A DNA stretch of 64,000 bases, taken from Herpetospermum pedunculosum (Eukaryota > Streptophyta > Magnoliopsida > Cucurbitales > Cucurbitaceae). The DNA lies in contig CM051523.1 in the NCBI GenBank assembly GCA_028017165.1, positions 53,596,555-53,660,554 of the forward strand. Reading direction: 5' to 3'. Of the stretch, positions 1-8,228 are shown one piece after another (positions within the stretch are counted from its first letter, which is position 1; each line of letters starts with the position of its first letter). A program made the position numbers and the translations under genes. The notes beneath the pieces were generated by a model. The model was not told the origin of the DNA and ran no database searches. It saw only the letters and a list, made by a program, of their open reading frames with translations.

Positions 1-44
1 GCACGTGGGCAGAGCGCTTTGTGACCTGGGCGCCAGCATAAACC
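1..44 (+). pseudogene. gag-pol: A-1 protease fragment before the B-1 insertion
   Basis: Codons from base 2 read HVGRALCDLGASIN, the active-site strand of the Athila-type protease, with the catalytic Asp at 23-25. B-1 splits the next Leu codon; the frame resumes at 32569. Confidence 0.9.
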
Positions 45-294
45 TGATAACTCCATTTTGGAGCTATTAAATACGTCCTAATTATAGCTAAAGACCGCTT
101 CCAATTGATTAAATGTATCTCTTTTGTAGGAGAAAAGCGGCAAAGAGCTCGTGCGTCCATTGGGCGTGTTCGAGAGCTTAAAGCAGAGTTTTAGCGCCCC
201 GGGAATGCATCGGGAAGAGGGGAGTTTGTTCCGTGAAGAAACGGGCCAAAACAGCCTTGGAAAGGCAAAGCATCAGCCCCAAACCCGAGAGCCA

Positions 295-560
295 GCGTCG
301 AGCTAAAGCGTCGAGACGCTGGCTCGACGCTGGAAAAACCCGAGAGCAAGCGTCGAGTGATAGCGTCGAGACGCTAGCTCGACGCTGCCCTGGCGTCGAG
401 ACCCTGCTTGGCGTCGAGACGCTCCGGAGGAGGCGCGCGCAGGAAATTCATCGGGGCAGCGTCGCGACGCTGGCCTTGCGTCGCGACGCCAGCGCGCGCG
501 CGCGCGGATTACTTAGGGCACAGCGTCGAGACGCTGGCCTAGCGTCTCGACGCTACGACG
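295..560 (+). repeat. GCGTCGAGACGC near-palindrome cluster in B-1 5' LTR
   Basis: About ten copies or half-copies of AGCGTCGAGACGCT and GCGTCTCGACGC, with a GCGTCGCGACGC variant in the middle. Arms GCGTC/GACGC are complementary around a two-base centre. Repeated at 31243-31505, and as reverse complement at 54715-54985. Confidence 0.8.
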
Positions 561-745
561 AAGGCAGTAGCTTAAGGACGATTTTTCTGCACATTTTTCA
601 GATTCTTCTCCAAGCCTTTTCTCCTTCATCTCTCAACGGAATCCGGCGATTCTTCTTCCCTTCTTCCCCATTTTCTCTCTACTTTCCGTGGAGCTCCGCC
701 ATTATTGGCATGCGAGTGAGCTCCATTTCCATTTGTAATAGGTAG

Positions 746-805
746 ATGAACTCTTCCATGGTCGTTGGTGGAGCGGGATTGACGATCCGCGCCATGAGCG
801 GCTAA
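746..805 (+). other. Upstream ORF in the B-1 5' LTR leader
   Basis: ATG at 746, 19 codons (MNSSMVVGGAGLTIRAMSG), TAA at 803-805 overlapping a splice-donor consensus AAG/GTAAGG (cut after 806). Repeated at 31693-31752 in the 3' LTR. Similar in place, length and end to the uORF of C-1. Confidence 0.55.
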
Positions 806-1620
806 GGTAAGGGTGACGGTTTGGGATTTTGTTTAGGGGAATTTTGTTAGACCTTTATAGCTTTGATAATCTGAATTTAGATTGCATATTGGTTCTGTTT
901 ACGTGCATTTGTTTACCTTGCTTAATCCAACGCGCATGTTAAATTATGTTGATTGACACTCGGATAGTTTCGCATGTTGTGTATGTTAAAGAGTAGCGAT
1001 GCCGTGCCTCTCACTGCTCGACTAAGTAACACAGGTAAATAGAACTAAATCGAAGTATCGGGTCGGGTAGGATAATTGTTGGTTGCATACGGCGTTTGCG
1101 GGCAACCTACTAGCAATTAGAATTCACGCCCAAATGTTCGTCGCGGTTAGCTAGTAACTGTCTAAATTCATCTTAGGACTGATCATCTTAATGTGAGATT
1201 AGATAACGTGTAATTAGGACTGTGTGGCCTAATTAAAATCCATGAAGTCGGCTACTTTGGGGCTTCTCTGGTAGTCGTCCGCGTGCATAGTAAACTGAAT
1301 TCCATGTTATTAGAATTAAATGATAAGTTGTATTTGTCTAACAATTGACCCCGAGACTCCCCAAACCGTGCACACGTTTTCTACATATTATTTCTTTCTT
1401 CCGTTAGCTTTCGTATTGATTTCTTTGCATGATTAAAACCCCCCGTTACCAATTAATCGATCAAATCCCAATTTCATTAGTAAATTCAACTCTCCTATTC
1501 CTTGGATCGACCCTGTTACCACTGGCTGCAAAGCCTTGGCAATAGGCATTATAAATTTATTTTGGCAAGCCTCGACAGCTTGAGTTTATAGCGATAGTTC
1601 AAAAATATCGTTACCAAAAT

Positions 1621-1638
1621 TGGCGCCGTTGCCGGGGA
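1621..1638 (+). other. Primer-binding site of B-1 (tRNA-Asp)
   Basis: TGGCGCCGTTGCCGGGGA, four bases after the LTR, is complementary to the 3' end of plant tRNA-Asp(GTC) including CCA. It primes minus-strand synthesis. Confidence 0.93.
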
Positions 1639-1745
1639 ATAGGCAATTGGTTGAATTTATGATTGGAGTTTGAATTTGATTTATTGATGGTTGACTGAAA
1701 TTTTTTTTCTGTTTGTATGTTGTATGTTTAGATTTTTGTTTGTGT

Positions 1746-2753
1746 ATGACCCGTTCCTCTGAGGGTAGTTTGCAGTATATTCCTGAGATTGACAGAGAGG
1801 AGCGGCGGTTACGTAGAGAAGCCCGGGAGGGGCAAGGAACGTTGGAAAGAGAAGAAGGCAATCCCTTCTTATTTGACGAGATGGCGCAAGGCGATGCGCC
1901 ACGGACGCTGAAGCAACTGGCAGCGCCAGACCTGAACCTGCAGCCTTTGTGCATTAACTACCCCGTGGTAGCAGGTAACTTCGAGTTGAAATCTGGTTTA
2001 ATTCACCAGTTACCTTCTTTCCATGGAAACGCAGGTGAGGACGCGAACAAACATCTGATGGAGTTCCATTGCGTCTGCGCGGGGATGAAGCCCGCAGGAG
2101 TCACGGAAGAGCAGCTGAATATGAGGGCATTCCCCTTCACGCTCAAGGACAAGGCCAAGGATTGGCTGTATTATTTGCCTTCCGGATCCATCACCACGTG
2201 GCAGGATATGAAGCGGGTATTTTTGGAGAAGTACTTTCCCGCGTCCTTGGCCACCACTCTGCGAAAGAGGATTTATGGGATCACCCAAGATGTAGGTGAG
2301 TCCCTGCATGAGTATTGGGAACGATTTGGGCGCCTGTGCGCGAGTTTCCCACACCACCAGATCGCCGATCAGCTGCTCATACAGTATTTTTATGAGGGGA
2401 TGACGCCCCACGATAGGCAGATGATCGATGCAGCGAGTGGAGGGGCACTGATTGACAAGACCCCAGTTGAGGCCAAGCAGCTCATTGCAAATATGGCTAC
2501 CAACTCGCAGCAGTTTGGGATCAGGGGGCAAGGACAAGTGCACAGCGTGGCTCAGAGCCATGAGATGTCTGAAATGAGGGCCCAGGTGGCCGAGATAGGT
2601 AGTATGTTGAAGAAAATTGTTGGAGGACAACGCGAAGAGGCGGAGGTCAACGCAATCGGGGGATATGCTTCCAACCCAAGGAAGTATGATCCATATGCTA
2701 ACACTTATAACCCCGGTTGGCGTGACCATCCTAACTTCAGTTATGGGAACAGG
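1746..2753 (+). pseudogene. gag: B-1 gag-protease, 5' part (gag), split by A-2
   Basis: First 336 codons of the family-B gag. I start at the ATG at 1746 (MTRSSEGSLQ...), as the upstream in-frame sequence has only a TTG. Residues about 60-250 form the capsid-like retrotransposon gag domain, with the conserved stretches FPFTLKDKAKDWLYYLPSGSI and VFLEKYFP near the middle and ESLHEYWERF following. The frame reaches NPGWRDHPNFSYGNR and is then cut by A-2 at 2754; it resumes in frame at 28411. Gag packages the element RNA into virus-like particles in the cytoplasm. No CCHC zinc knuckle is visible. The product cannot be made intact unless A-2 is spliced or bypassed, so I class it as a disrupted gene. 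Confidence 0.9.
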
Positions 2754-3081
2754 TGTTGCGTGCTCAATGTGAAAAGATAAATATGCAAAAGGATAGAGAG
2801 AGCACTTAGAACATGCAAGCATACATGGTCTCACAGCAAGTAGTAAGTATATTTCATTCGTTTTTTCCACAGAGACTCATTTTTAGCTATTCGCGAAGTG
2901 TATTTGTTAAGAAAGATGGGATGAATTTGATGGGGTAAAATTGGTTTTTAATTATCTAAGTTTTACTGGATGTGTAAAGGAATATACCATAAACAAATTA
3001 AAGTTAAAATCAGGCTCAAAGAACAAGAGATGGAATCAATAAACGAAGAAGAAAACAGCTACACAGAATGCAATTTAGCAG

Positions 3082-3111
3082 AATTGCGAGAACCGCAATT
3101 AATCCGCAATT
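3082..3111 (-). repeat. Half-site motif, A-2 3' LTR, inner site
   Basis: Plus strand: AATTGCG, 5 bp, CGCAATT, 4 bp, CGCAATT. Repeated in the 5' LTR at 27019-27048. Confidence 0.85.
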
Positions 3112-4235
3112 AAATGGCAGCGAAACTGATTAAAAGGGTGAATTAAGGGCTACTAATGACTATCCTAAAGGCAGTTTATTACGATTATCAAGCTTTGGAT
3201 CAACTCTCTATACATCAAACTCACTCTATCTCAAGTATCGTCCGATTCCATGCATTAGAGACTCAAGTTTACTCGACTTCAAAGTAAGGTCTTAAGCATC
3301 TTGTTAAAACAGGAGTGTTTAGTTTGTACTAGGGAAATGCCTATTCCTAGGCCGTTTCCTGATTACCATGAAAGGCTAGCATGATTATATGACTCTGAAC
3401 TCTTACTCCTTCCAGAGGTTAGGAGTTCTTTGGACAAAATGGATGGCCAATCGAAATTGCCCGTGGGATGAAGCTTACATACAATCAATGTTCGAGTGTT
3501 GAACCGACTACTTGACTCACGTTTTTTAGCCTATAGTTCTGTCATTAGCATGCCCCTAAGTGATTTTAGTTACTCATGGATATGTAGAGAACAGAAATGG
3601 TAGATAAGATAGACATGCTTAGGAGAGGAATGTGTGCAAAAGAGTAAGCCAAAACCGTAGCAGAACAAGATGGAAACTGTAAATGCAGAATTGTACTTCG
3701 ATTACTTTAAGTGTTTGAATAACAAAGGAAAGCTTTAGAAGAACTGAATCCAAGGCAGACAACAACGAAATGCAGTAATTGAAATGCTAAACTAAGAACA
3801 ACAGTGATCAGAAATGGAAATGAGAAGAACAGAGCAGAAAAACAGTAAAGGTTTGCTAGAAAACTCCGTGGCAGTCGCCTCGAATGATGGTGATGAAAAG
3901 TCAGCCGTGCTTGGATGAATCCAATCGAGAGAGAAGAAGAATCTTCTCTCCTTCCTATCAGATTATCGACTCCAAAAGCTGGGACTCTCACTCCAACACA
4001 CGGCAAAGGAAAACAGCTGGAAATGGTGGACTGCGAGAAGACTTCTTCGCTTCGAGTGATGATTGAACCTCCGACTTTGACCCCCTTTTATAGTAGTTTG
4101 CAGGTGCGTTTGGGCCAAGGAGAACCATCAGTCTTCAACGTCATATATCAGAATGGATGGAGGAGAAAGAACGAATCCCTGAAAAGTCGGATCTAAACAG
4201 AAAAATGTCAGCCAACTTACGGTTTTAACTTGAAT

Positions 4236-4276
4236 AATTGCGGTCACCGCAATGTTTTCGCAATTCATTCGCAATG
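4236..4276 (-). repeat. Half-site motif, A-2 3' LTR, outer site
   Basis: AATTGCG, 5 bp, CGCAATG, 4 bp, CGCAATT, 4 bp, CGCAATG. Repeated at 28173-28213. Confidence 0.85.
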
Positions 4277-4468
4277 CTCATTTTTCCATTCTTTTCTTCG
4301 GTTTTCAACCCTTTTTCTACCTATTGTGCATAAGTCCTAAATTAGCTACCTTCTTCTAATTCTCATATTAAAGCATAGGTTTAGGTTAAATGCTAACAAA
4401 AACACCTAAATGTGTACATCTTCTTAAGCTAAATGGGTCCTAAATAAGTCACTTTCAGAGACTTAACA

Positions 4469-4481
4469 CACCCCCAAACTT
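4469..4481 (-). other. Polypurine tract of A-2
   Basis: Minus strand AAGTTTGGGGGTG directly before the 3' LTR; primes plus-strand DNA synthesis. Confidence 0.88.
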
Positions 4482-4488
4482 AAGGCTT

Positions 4489-4504
4489 TGCTTGTCCTCA
4501 AGCA
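4489..4504 (-). other. Terminal stem-loop of A-2, before the polypurine tract
   Basis: Sense TGCTTG / AGGA / CAAGCA, ending seven bases before AAGTTTGGGGGTG. Same in A-3 at 12937-12952. Confidence 0.65.
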
Positions 4505-5263
4505 TACTAAGGACTTACCTAGGCTGTTTGTTTTATCTTCTTTAACTACTCATCGACTCCCCTATAACCCTATCTCTAGCAGTGCTGTCCTGTGACACAC
4601 TTCTAAGTTTAGAACTAACCTCTTATCAAGCTTCTTCTGACTTCACCTGCCTACCATACCTACTGTTTTTGTTAACCCCCTACTACTGATCTAACTACTT
4701 TTATGATATCACGCCACTATCCCTAAGGTTTCAAATTCTACCAAGCTTTACTCTAGACTTAGTACATGCTTCTAGCTTATTTTTAATGTGTCTAGGATTC
4801 CTTAGAGTCATGCCAGTCTTAGTATTAACAGTGACAGTGGTACTTTTAGAGAACAACCTAAGCCCTGGCATCACTACATTGGATATACATTCATCTCCCT
4901 AGACAAACCTAAAAGCTACAACCTTGTGCTTAGCTCATTGAGGATCAGAGTTCTTTTTTACATAGGACATCTAAGCCACAAGATTATAACTCCCAAGCAT
5001 ACATTCTTCTTCCCTATTTCTTCCTTTTTCCTTTTTTACTTTGGTGGAGTCTCTCCTTGGGTTGCCTTTTGATGCAATGCCACTTGTGGTTTTACACACT
5101 TGGCACTGATTACTCAGCAACTTGAGAGAGACTCCCCTCTTTATTCTATTTTTCACTTTTTCTATTTATCACAAAATTTCTTTTTAGGAGAAGAAGAATG
5201 CTTATGTCCTAAGGAAGAGAGGAATGTTCCTAGGCCTAGGGTGGCCTCCCCCAAACTTCAACT

Positions 5264-5283
5264 ACTCATTGTCCCCAATGAGT
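5264..5283 (-). other. CATTG stem-loop of A-2
   Basis: Sense ACTCATTG / GGGA / CAATGAGT. Same in A-3 at 13721-13740 and A-4 at 52402-52421. Confidence 0.75.
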
Positions 5284-5620
5284 GTCTGAGGTGGCACACC
5301 CCCAAACTTGTCCTAGAAGCATCTAGTCTAAAGTAAAACAAAGAGAATCTAAAAATCCTAGGCATAGGCAAAACATTCTAAAAGCAACTATCCCAGCAGC
5401 AGAAAAGTTGAACAGAACAGACAGTTTTAAGGACTTATGGTTTCTGCATACTGAGCACTATTTAGAGGCAAATTTAAACTATCAAAGGGTGTCCTATGAC
5501 ACTCATCCAGCATGCTTCAAGATCAGCTATATAAGGTAGTCATGCTAGCAGCAAAAGATAGAATTTAACAGATCACAGCCTAACTAAACAGACAGTCCAA
5601 AACATGCAATCAGTCACAAA

Positions 5621-5650
5621 AATTGCGGGAACCGCAATTATTTCGCAATT
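5621..5650 (-). repeat. Half-site motif, A-2 3' region
   Basis: AATTGCG, GGAAC, CGCAATT, ATTT, CGCAATT. Confidence 0.85.
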
Positions 5651-5922
5651 CAATCTGGGCAGATTTAACATTGATTCAGGCCCCTAGCATGTTTTTTTCT
5701 GTTACTCATGCATCCTAAAAATAAAACTAAACTATCCTACCTAATCAGCTAACATCAGACTAGACTAAGCAAAAGAAAAAACATAAAACTAAACATTAAA
5801 AACAGATCAAAAATTGAATACAAAACAGCATACTATACATGATTCTATCAAAAAGCAGGAAAATTGTCTTTTGTTTCTTAAGGGATCAGTAATACTCCCT
5901 CTAGTGCTCTTCAAACCAGCAC

Positions 5923-7788
5923 TCAATTCTCATCATCCTCATCTGGTTGCCTTGGTCGTGGGGGCACCCATGGAGTTAGGAGGTTGGTGGGGAAGTCTGG
6001 GAAGATGCACCCCAACTGGTCTGCAACTTCTCTGTCCCTCGCCTGCGCATAGTTGGCCCATTGAGCCATTCTCCTCTGCATGTCCATCAAGCAGGCCATG
6101 GATAGGGACTGTTCAGCAGCCAGCCTATCCAACTCAAATTCCATGTTGCCCTTTCTTCTCAGCCTTAGGTGTGCAGGCAACTCCAAATGGCCTGTGTAAG
6201 GCAGCTGCTGCTCCAAGCGCTCGGTGGGAACCCCTGCAAGCAAACACAATTTTGTTATAGTGTTGGGGAAAAATAATGGCCCCTTACCCTTTTTAGCACA
6301 CTCAGCTATGGCAGCAGCGATGACTTCTCCCACGTTGATCGTGAGACCTCTCATTATAGCATAAACCAGCAGCGAACGGCTCTGGTTAATTGTAGTCTCA
6401 TGAGTTACTGGGGAGAGTCTTCGTCTGACGAATGAAAACCACACAGCTGCCTTAGCCGTGAGGTTGGCACTCATGAGTGTGTGCCGCCCATTGCGTGACA
6501 CTGTCCAGGAGGCCTCAGGCTGGCCAATTGTGCGAATGGCCTCTTTCAGCACAGCCTCGGTCGGCTCATCAACTATCCGTGCATAATCTGTGTGCGCTTG
6601 GCCCTTGAGACCAAAGGCTTCATTGATGGCCTTGGCTGAGAAATCAACTTCCACCCCTCTGACCACAGATAGGCCATCCTCAGGGCTGAGCACATTGGCG
6701 TAGAAATCGTACACCATGCTCGTGTAGGCTGGATTGGGAGGTCTGCAGAATTCCTCCCAGCCATGGTTGATCACCCCTGCGCGCAAGAACTGCGGCAGGT
6801 CAGCAAGTCGATCAAGGAACCCCTTCTCGTGTAACAGGTCCCTTTTCCTCAGCTCAACACCCCTGGATTCAGCATCAGATGAGACATACCTCACTGACGG
6901 AGGTTCATCTTCAGGGTAGAGTTTAGCCTTCCCCTTATCGGCTGGTTTGGATGACTCAGCAGCCTCCACCTTGAGGCGTTTGAGTGATGGCTCCGTGCTT
7001 TCTTCGTCTGCTGAAGGCACTCTTTTGGCCTTCTTCTTCTTCAGCTTCTTGGATTTCTTGGCCTTGACAATCTTGGCCTTCTTCTTCTTTTTCTTAATGT
7101 TGATCTGTTGGAGGCAAGCCCCCAACGTCTCCTCCATGGAATCATCCTGCTGGGCAGGAATATCAGGGCTGTCTTCTCTCATGGGAGAAAAGACTTCTTC
7201 TTCCCCAGCATCTCCACTACCTTGCGTAGACTCCTGATAATCCCCATAAGGGAATTCAGGATCGGGCCGTGGAGAATTGTGCTCTGCTGATGGTGTATGC
7301 GCAGAACTCAGTGGCGAAGATGGTGGTTCAGGGCTCTGCGCTGCTGCAGGTGGCGGATCAGAACTCTGAGGTGCTGGAGACAACTCGGAGCTCTGTGCAG
7401 GCGGTGACGACTCTGCGCTTGGCACTGGTTCAGACGAGAGGGGACTGCGCGCAGGTGACACAGACAGCGACGAACCTTCTTTGGCTGACTCGTGGGCTGC
7501 ACGATCAGTTTCTTGACTCTCCACAGAGGGAGTCCTGGCGGTGCTTGGTTCGGCGGCAGTCTTGACACTCCACCGTCGTTTCTTGGGCGTGCCCACTGGC
7601 TCAGATGGGCCAGCAGGGATCTCAGTGACCACCCTCCACTTCTTCCTACGAATAGGAAGCTTGGACAGACGGCCAGTGCGTACAGCACCCTCATCAGCAA
7701 GGGTGAGAAGCGCTTCCCTCGCAGCCGCTTCGGCTGCGTCATCGGCCTTCTTCTTGGCTGCGGATCTTTCAGCCCTAGTGGAAACCAT
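5923..7788 (-). CDS. A-2 accessory ORF (aORF), intact
   Basis: A 621-residue protein in the sense direction, downstream of pol where Athila elements carry an env-like gene. Start ATG at 7788 (MVSTRAERSAAKKK). Residues 1-220 are Ala/Ser/Pro/Glu-rich and probably disordered; about 228-255 is a Lys-rich run (KKKKKKAKIVKAKK...) that would serve nuclear import or nucleic-acid binding. From about 290 on lies a conserved globular domain (RKRDLLHEKGFLDRLADLPQFLRAGV, VVRGVEVDFSAKAINEAFGL, SANLTAKAAVWFSFVRRRLSP, NQSRSLLVYAIMRGL) that I recognise from plant proteins usually annotated as putative plant transposon protein / Athila ORF. The tail is acidic (QPDEDDEN). I see no signal peptide or membrane helix, so an envelope role is not supported. 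Its function is unknown; DNA binding is my inference. Confidence 0.85.
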   Translation of the reverse strand: MVSTRAERSAAKKKADDAAEAAAREALLTLADEGAVRTGRLSKLPIRRKKWRVVTEIPAGPSEPVGTPKKRRWSVKTAAEPSTARTPSVESQETDRAAHESAKEGSSLSVSPARSPLSSEPVPSAESSPPAQSSELSPAPQSSDPPPAAAQSPEPPSSPLSSAHTPSAEHNSPRPDPEFPYGDYQESTQGSGDAGEEEVFSPMREDSPDIPAQQDDSMEETLGACLQQINIKKKKKKAKIVKAKKSKKLKKKKAKRVPSADEESTEPSLKRLKVEAAESSKPADKGKAKLYPEDEPPSVRYVSSDAESRGVELRKRDLLHEKGFLDRLADLPQFLRAGVINHGWEEFCRPPNPAYTSMVYDFYANVLSPEDGLSVVRGVEVDFSAKAINEAFGLKGQAHTDYARIVDEPTEAVLKEAIRTIGQPEASWTVSRNGRHTLMSANLTAKAAVWFSFVRRRLSPVTHETTINQSRSLLVYAIMRGLTINVGEVIAAAIAECAKKGKGPLFFPNTITKLCLLAGVPTERLEQQLPYTGHLELPAHLRLRRKGNMEFELDRLAAEQSLSMACLMDMQRRMAQWANYAQARDREVADQLGCIFPDFPTNLLTPWVPPRPRQPDEDDEN

Positions 7789-8228
7789 TGTCGAATCTTG
7801 AAGGTTTGGAGAGAAGAATCAAAGATGGAGAGAATCGCAGAAATCTTGGAGAGCAAAGAATGAGAGAATCGTATCGATCGAGCGCCTTCTAACGGCTATA
7901 AAAGCAACGGGAAAATCCCAACGGCTCTTTTTGCGGATCCAGCAATTTTTGCGCAATTCTAGGGATATCTTTTCATCAAAATCTTCAACTTCGCTCGTCC
8001 GTATCTTTTATTTGGCTCAACCATTTCTTGATCTTTAAAGCTTGATTTACTCCCCTTGATACCCTCTTTCGATTCCCTACAACAACAAATAAAACAAACA
8101 TCAAATACGCAATTAAAATCACACCACAAAACATACAAACGATACTCGAAAAAACAGAAAAAATAAACTAAGGCATTGGCCTTGACTAAACGAGCACAGT
8201 AACCACTCGTTCTCTCTCGTTTCTAACT
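7789..8228 (-). other. A-2 pol-aORF spacer
   Basis: About 440 bp with a CT-rich/AT-rich composition and a half-site motif at 7929-7958. In the sense direction it is the only room for a promoter, a splice acceptor (TTGTTGTAG before GGAATCGAAAG) or an internal start for aORF. Confidence 0.7.
7929..7958 (-). repeat. Half-site motif, A-2 pol-aORF spacer
   Basis: TTTTGCG, GATCC, AGCAATT, TTTG, CGCAATT. Half-sites are weaker but spacing is exact. Confidence 0.75.

Larger units (their letters stand above)
45..1616 (+). repeat. 5' LTR of B-1
   Basis: 1,572 bp, starts TGATAACTCC, ends TCGTTACCA. It holds a CpG-rich cluster of GCGTCGAGACGC near-palindromes (about 295-560), a pyrimidine-rich leader (600-740), a 19-codon upstream ORF (746-805), a splice-donor consensus (after 806) and an AT-rich remainder. 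No clear TATA box was seen. Confidence 0.95.
2754..4468 (-). repeat. 3' LTR of A-2
   Basis: 1,715 bp; on the minus strand it starts TGTTAAGTCTC and ends CACGCAACA. Contains two copies of the family-A half-site motif (3082-3111, 4236-4276) and a TATA box equivalent (4085-4092). Confidence 0.95.
4469..5922 (-). other. A-2 3' non-coding region
   Basis: About 1.45 kb between the aORF stop and the 3' LTR, conserved in all four family-A copies. It holds, in sense order, a half-site motif (5621-5650), an antisense TATATAAGG (5528-5536), a pair of AAGTTTGGGGG tracts flanking a strong stem-loop (5264-5283), a CT-rich stretch, the terminal stem-loop (4489-4504) and the polypurine tract. Reading frames here are short, lack ATG support and are not conserved. 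Confidence 0.8.

Noticed and set aside
2010..2870. Antisense frame of 286 codons opposite B-1 gag
   Set aside because: It runs across the B-1/A-2 junction and mirrors a real gag frame; there is no independent sign of coding.
3707..4006. Sense ORF of 99 codons in the A-2 LTR leader, with similar ones in A-1 (47616-47834) and A-3
   Set aside because: It begins with TTG, not ATG, its C-terminal half differs between copies because the frame shifts, and the nucleotide sequence is conserved to the same degree, so it is leader sequence rather than a gene.
5923..7788. aORF as an envelope gene
   Set aside because: Its position fits the env-like gene of some Athila elements, but there is no signal peptide, no membrane segment and no cleavage motif, while a Lys-rich nuclear-type run is present.
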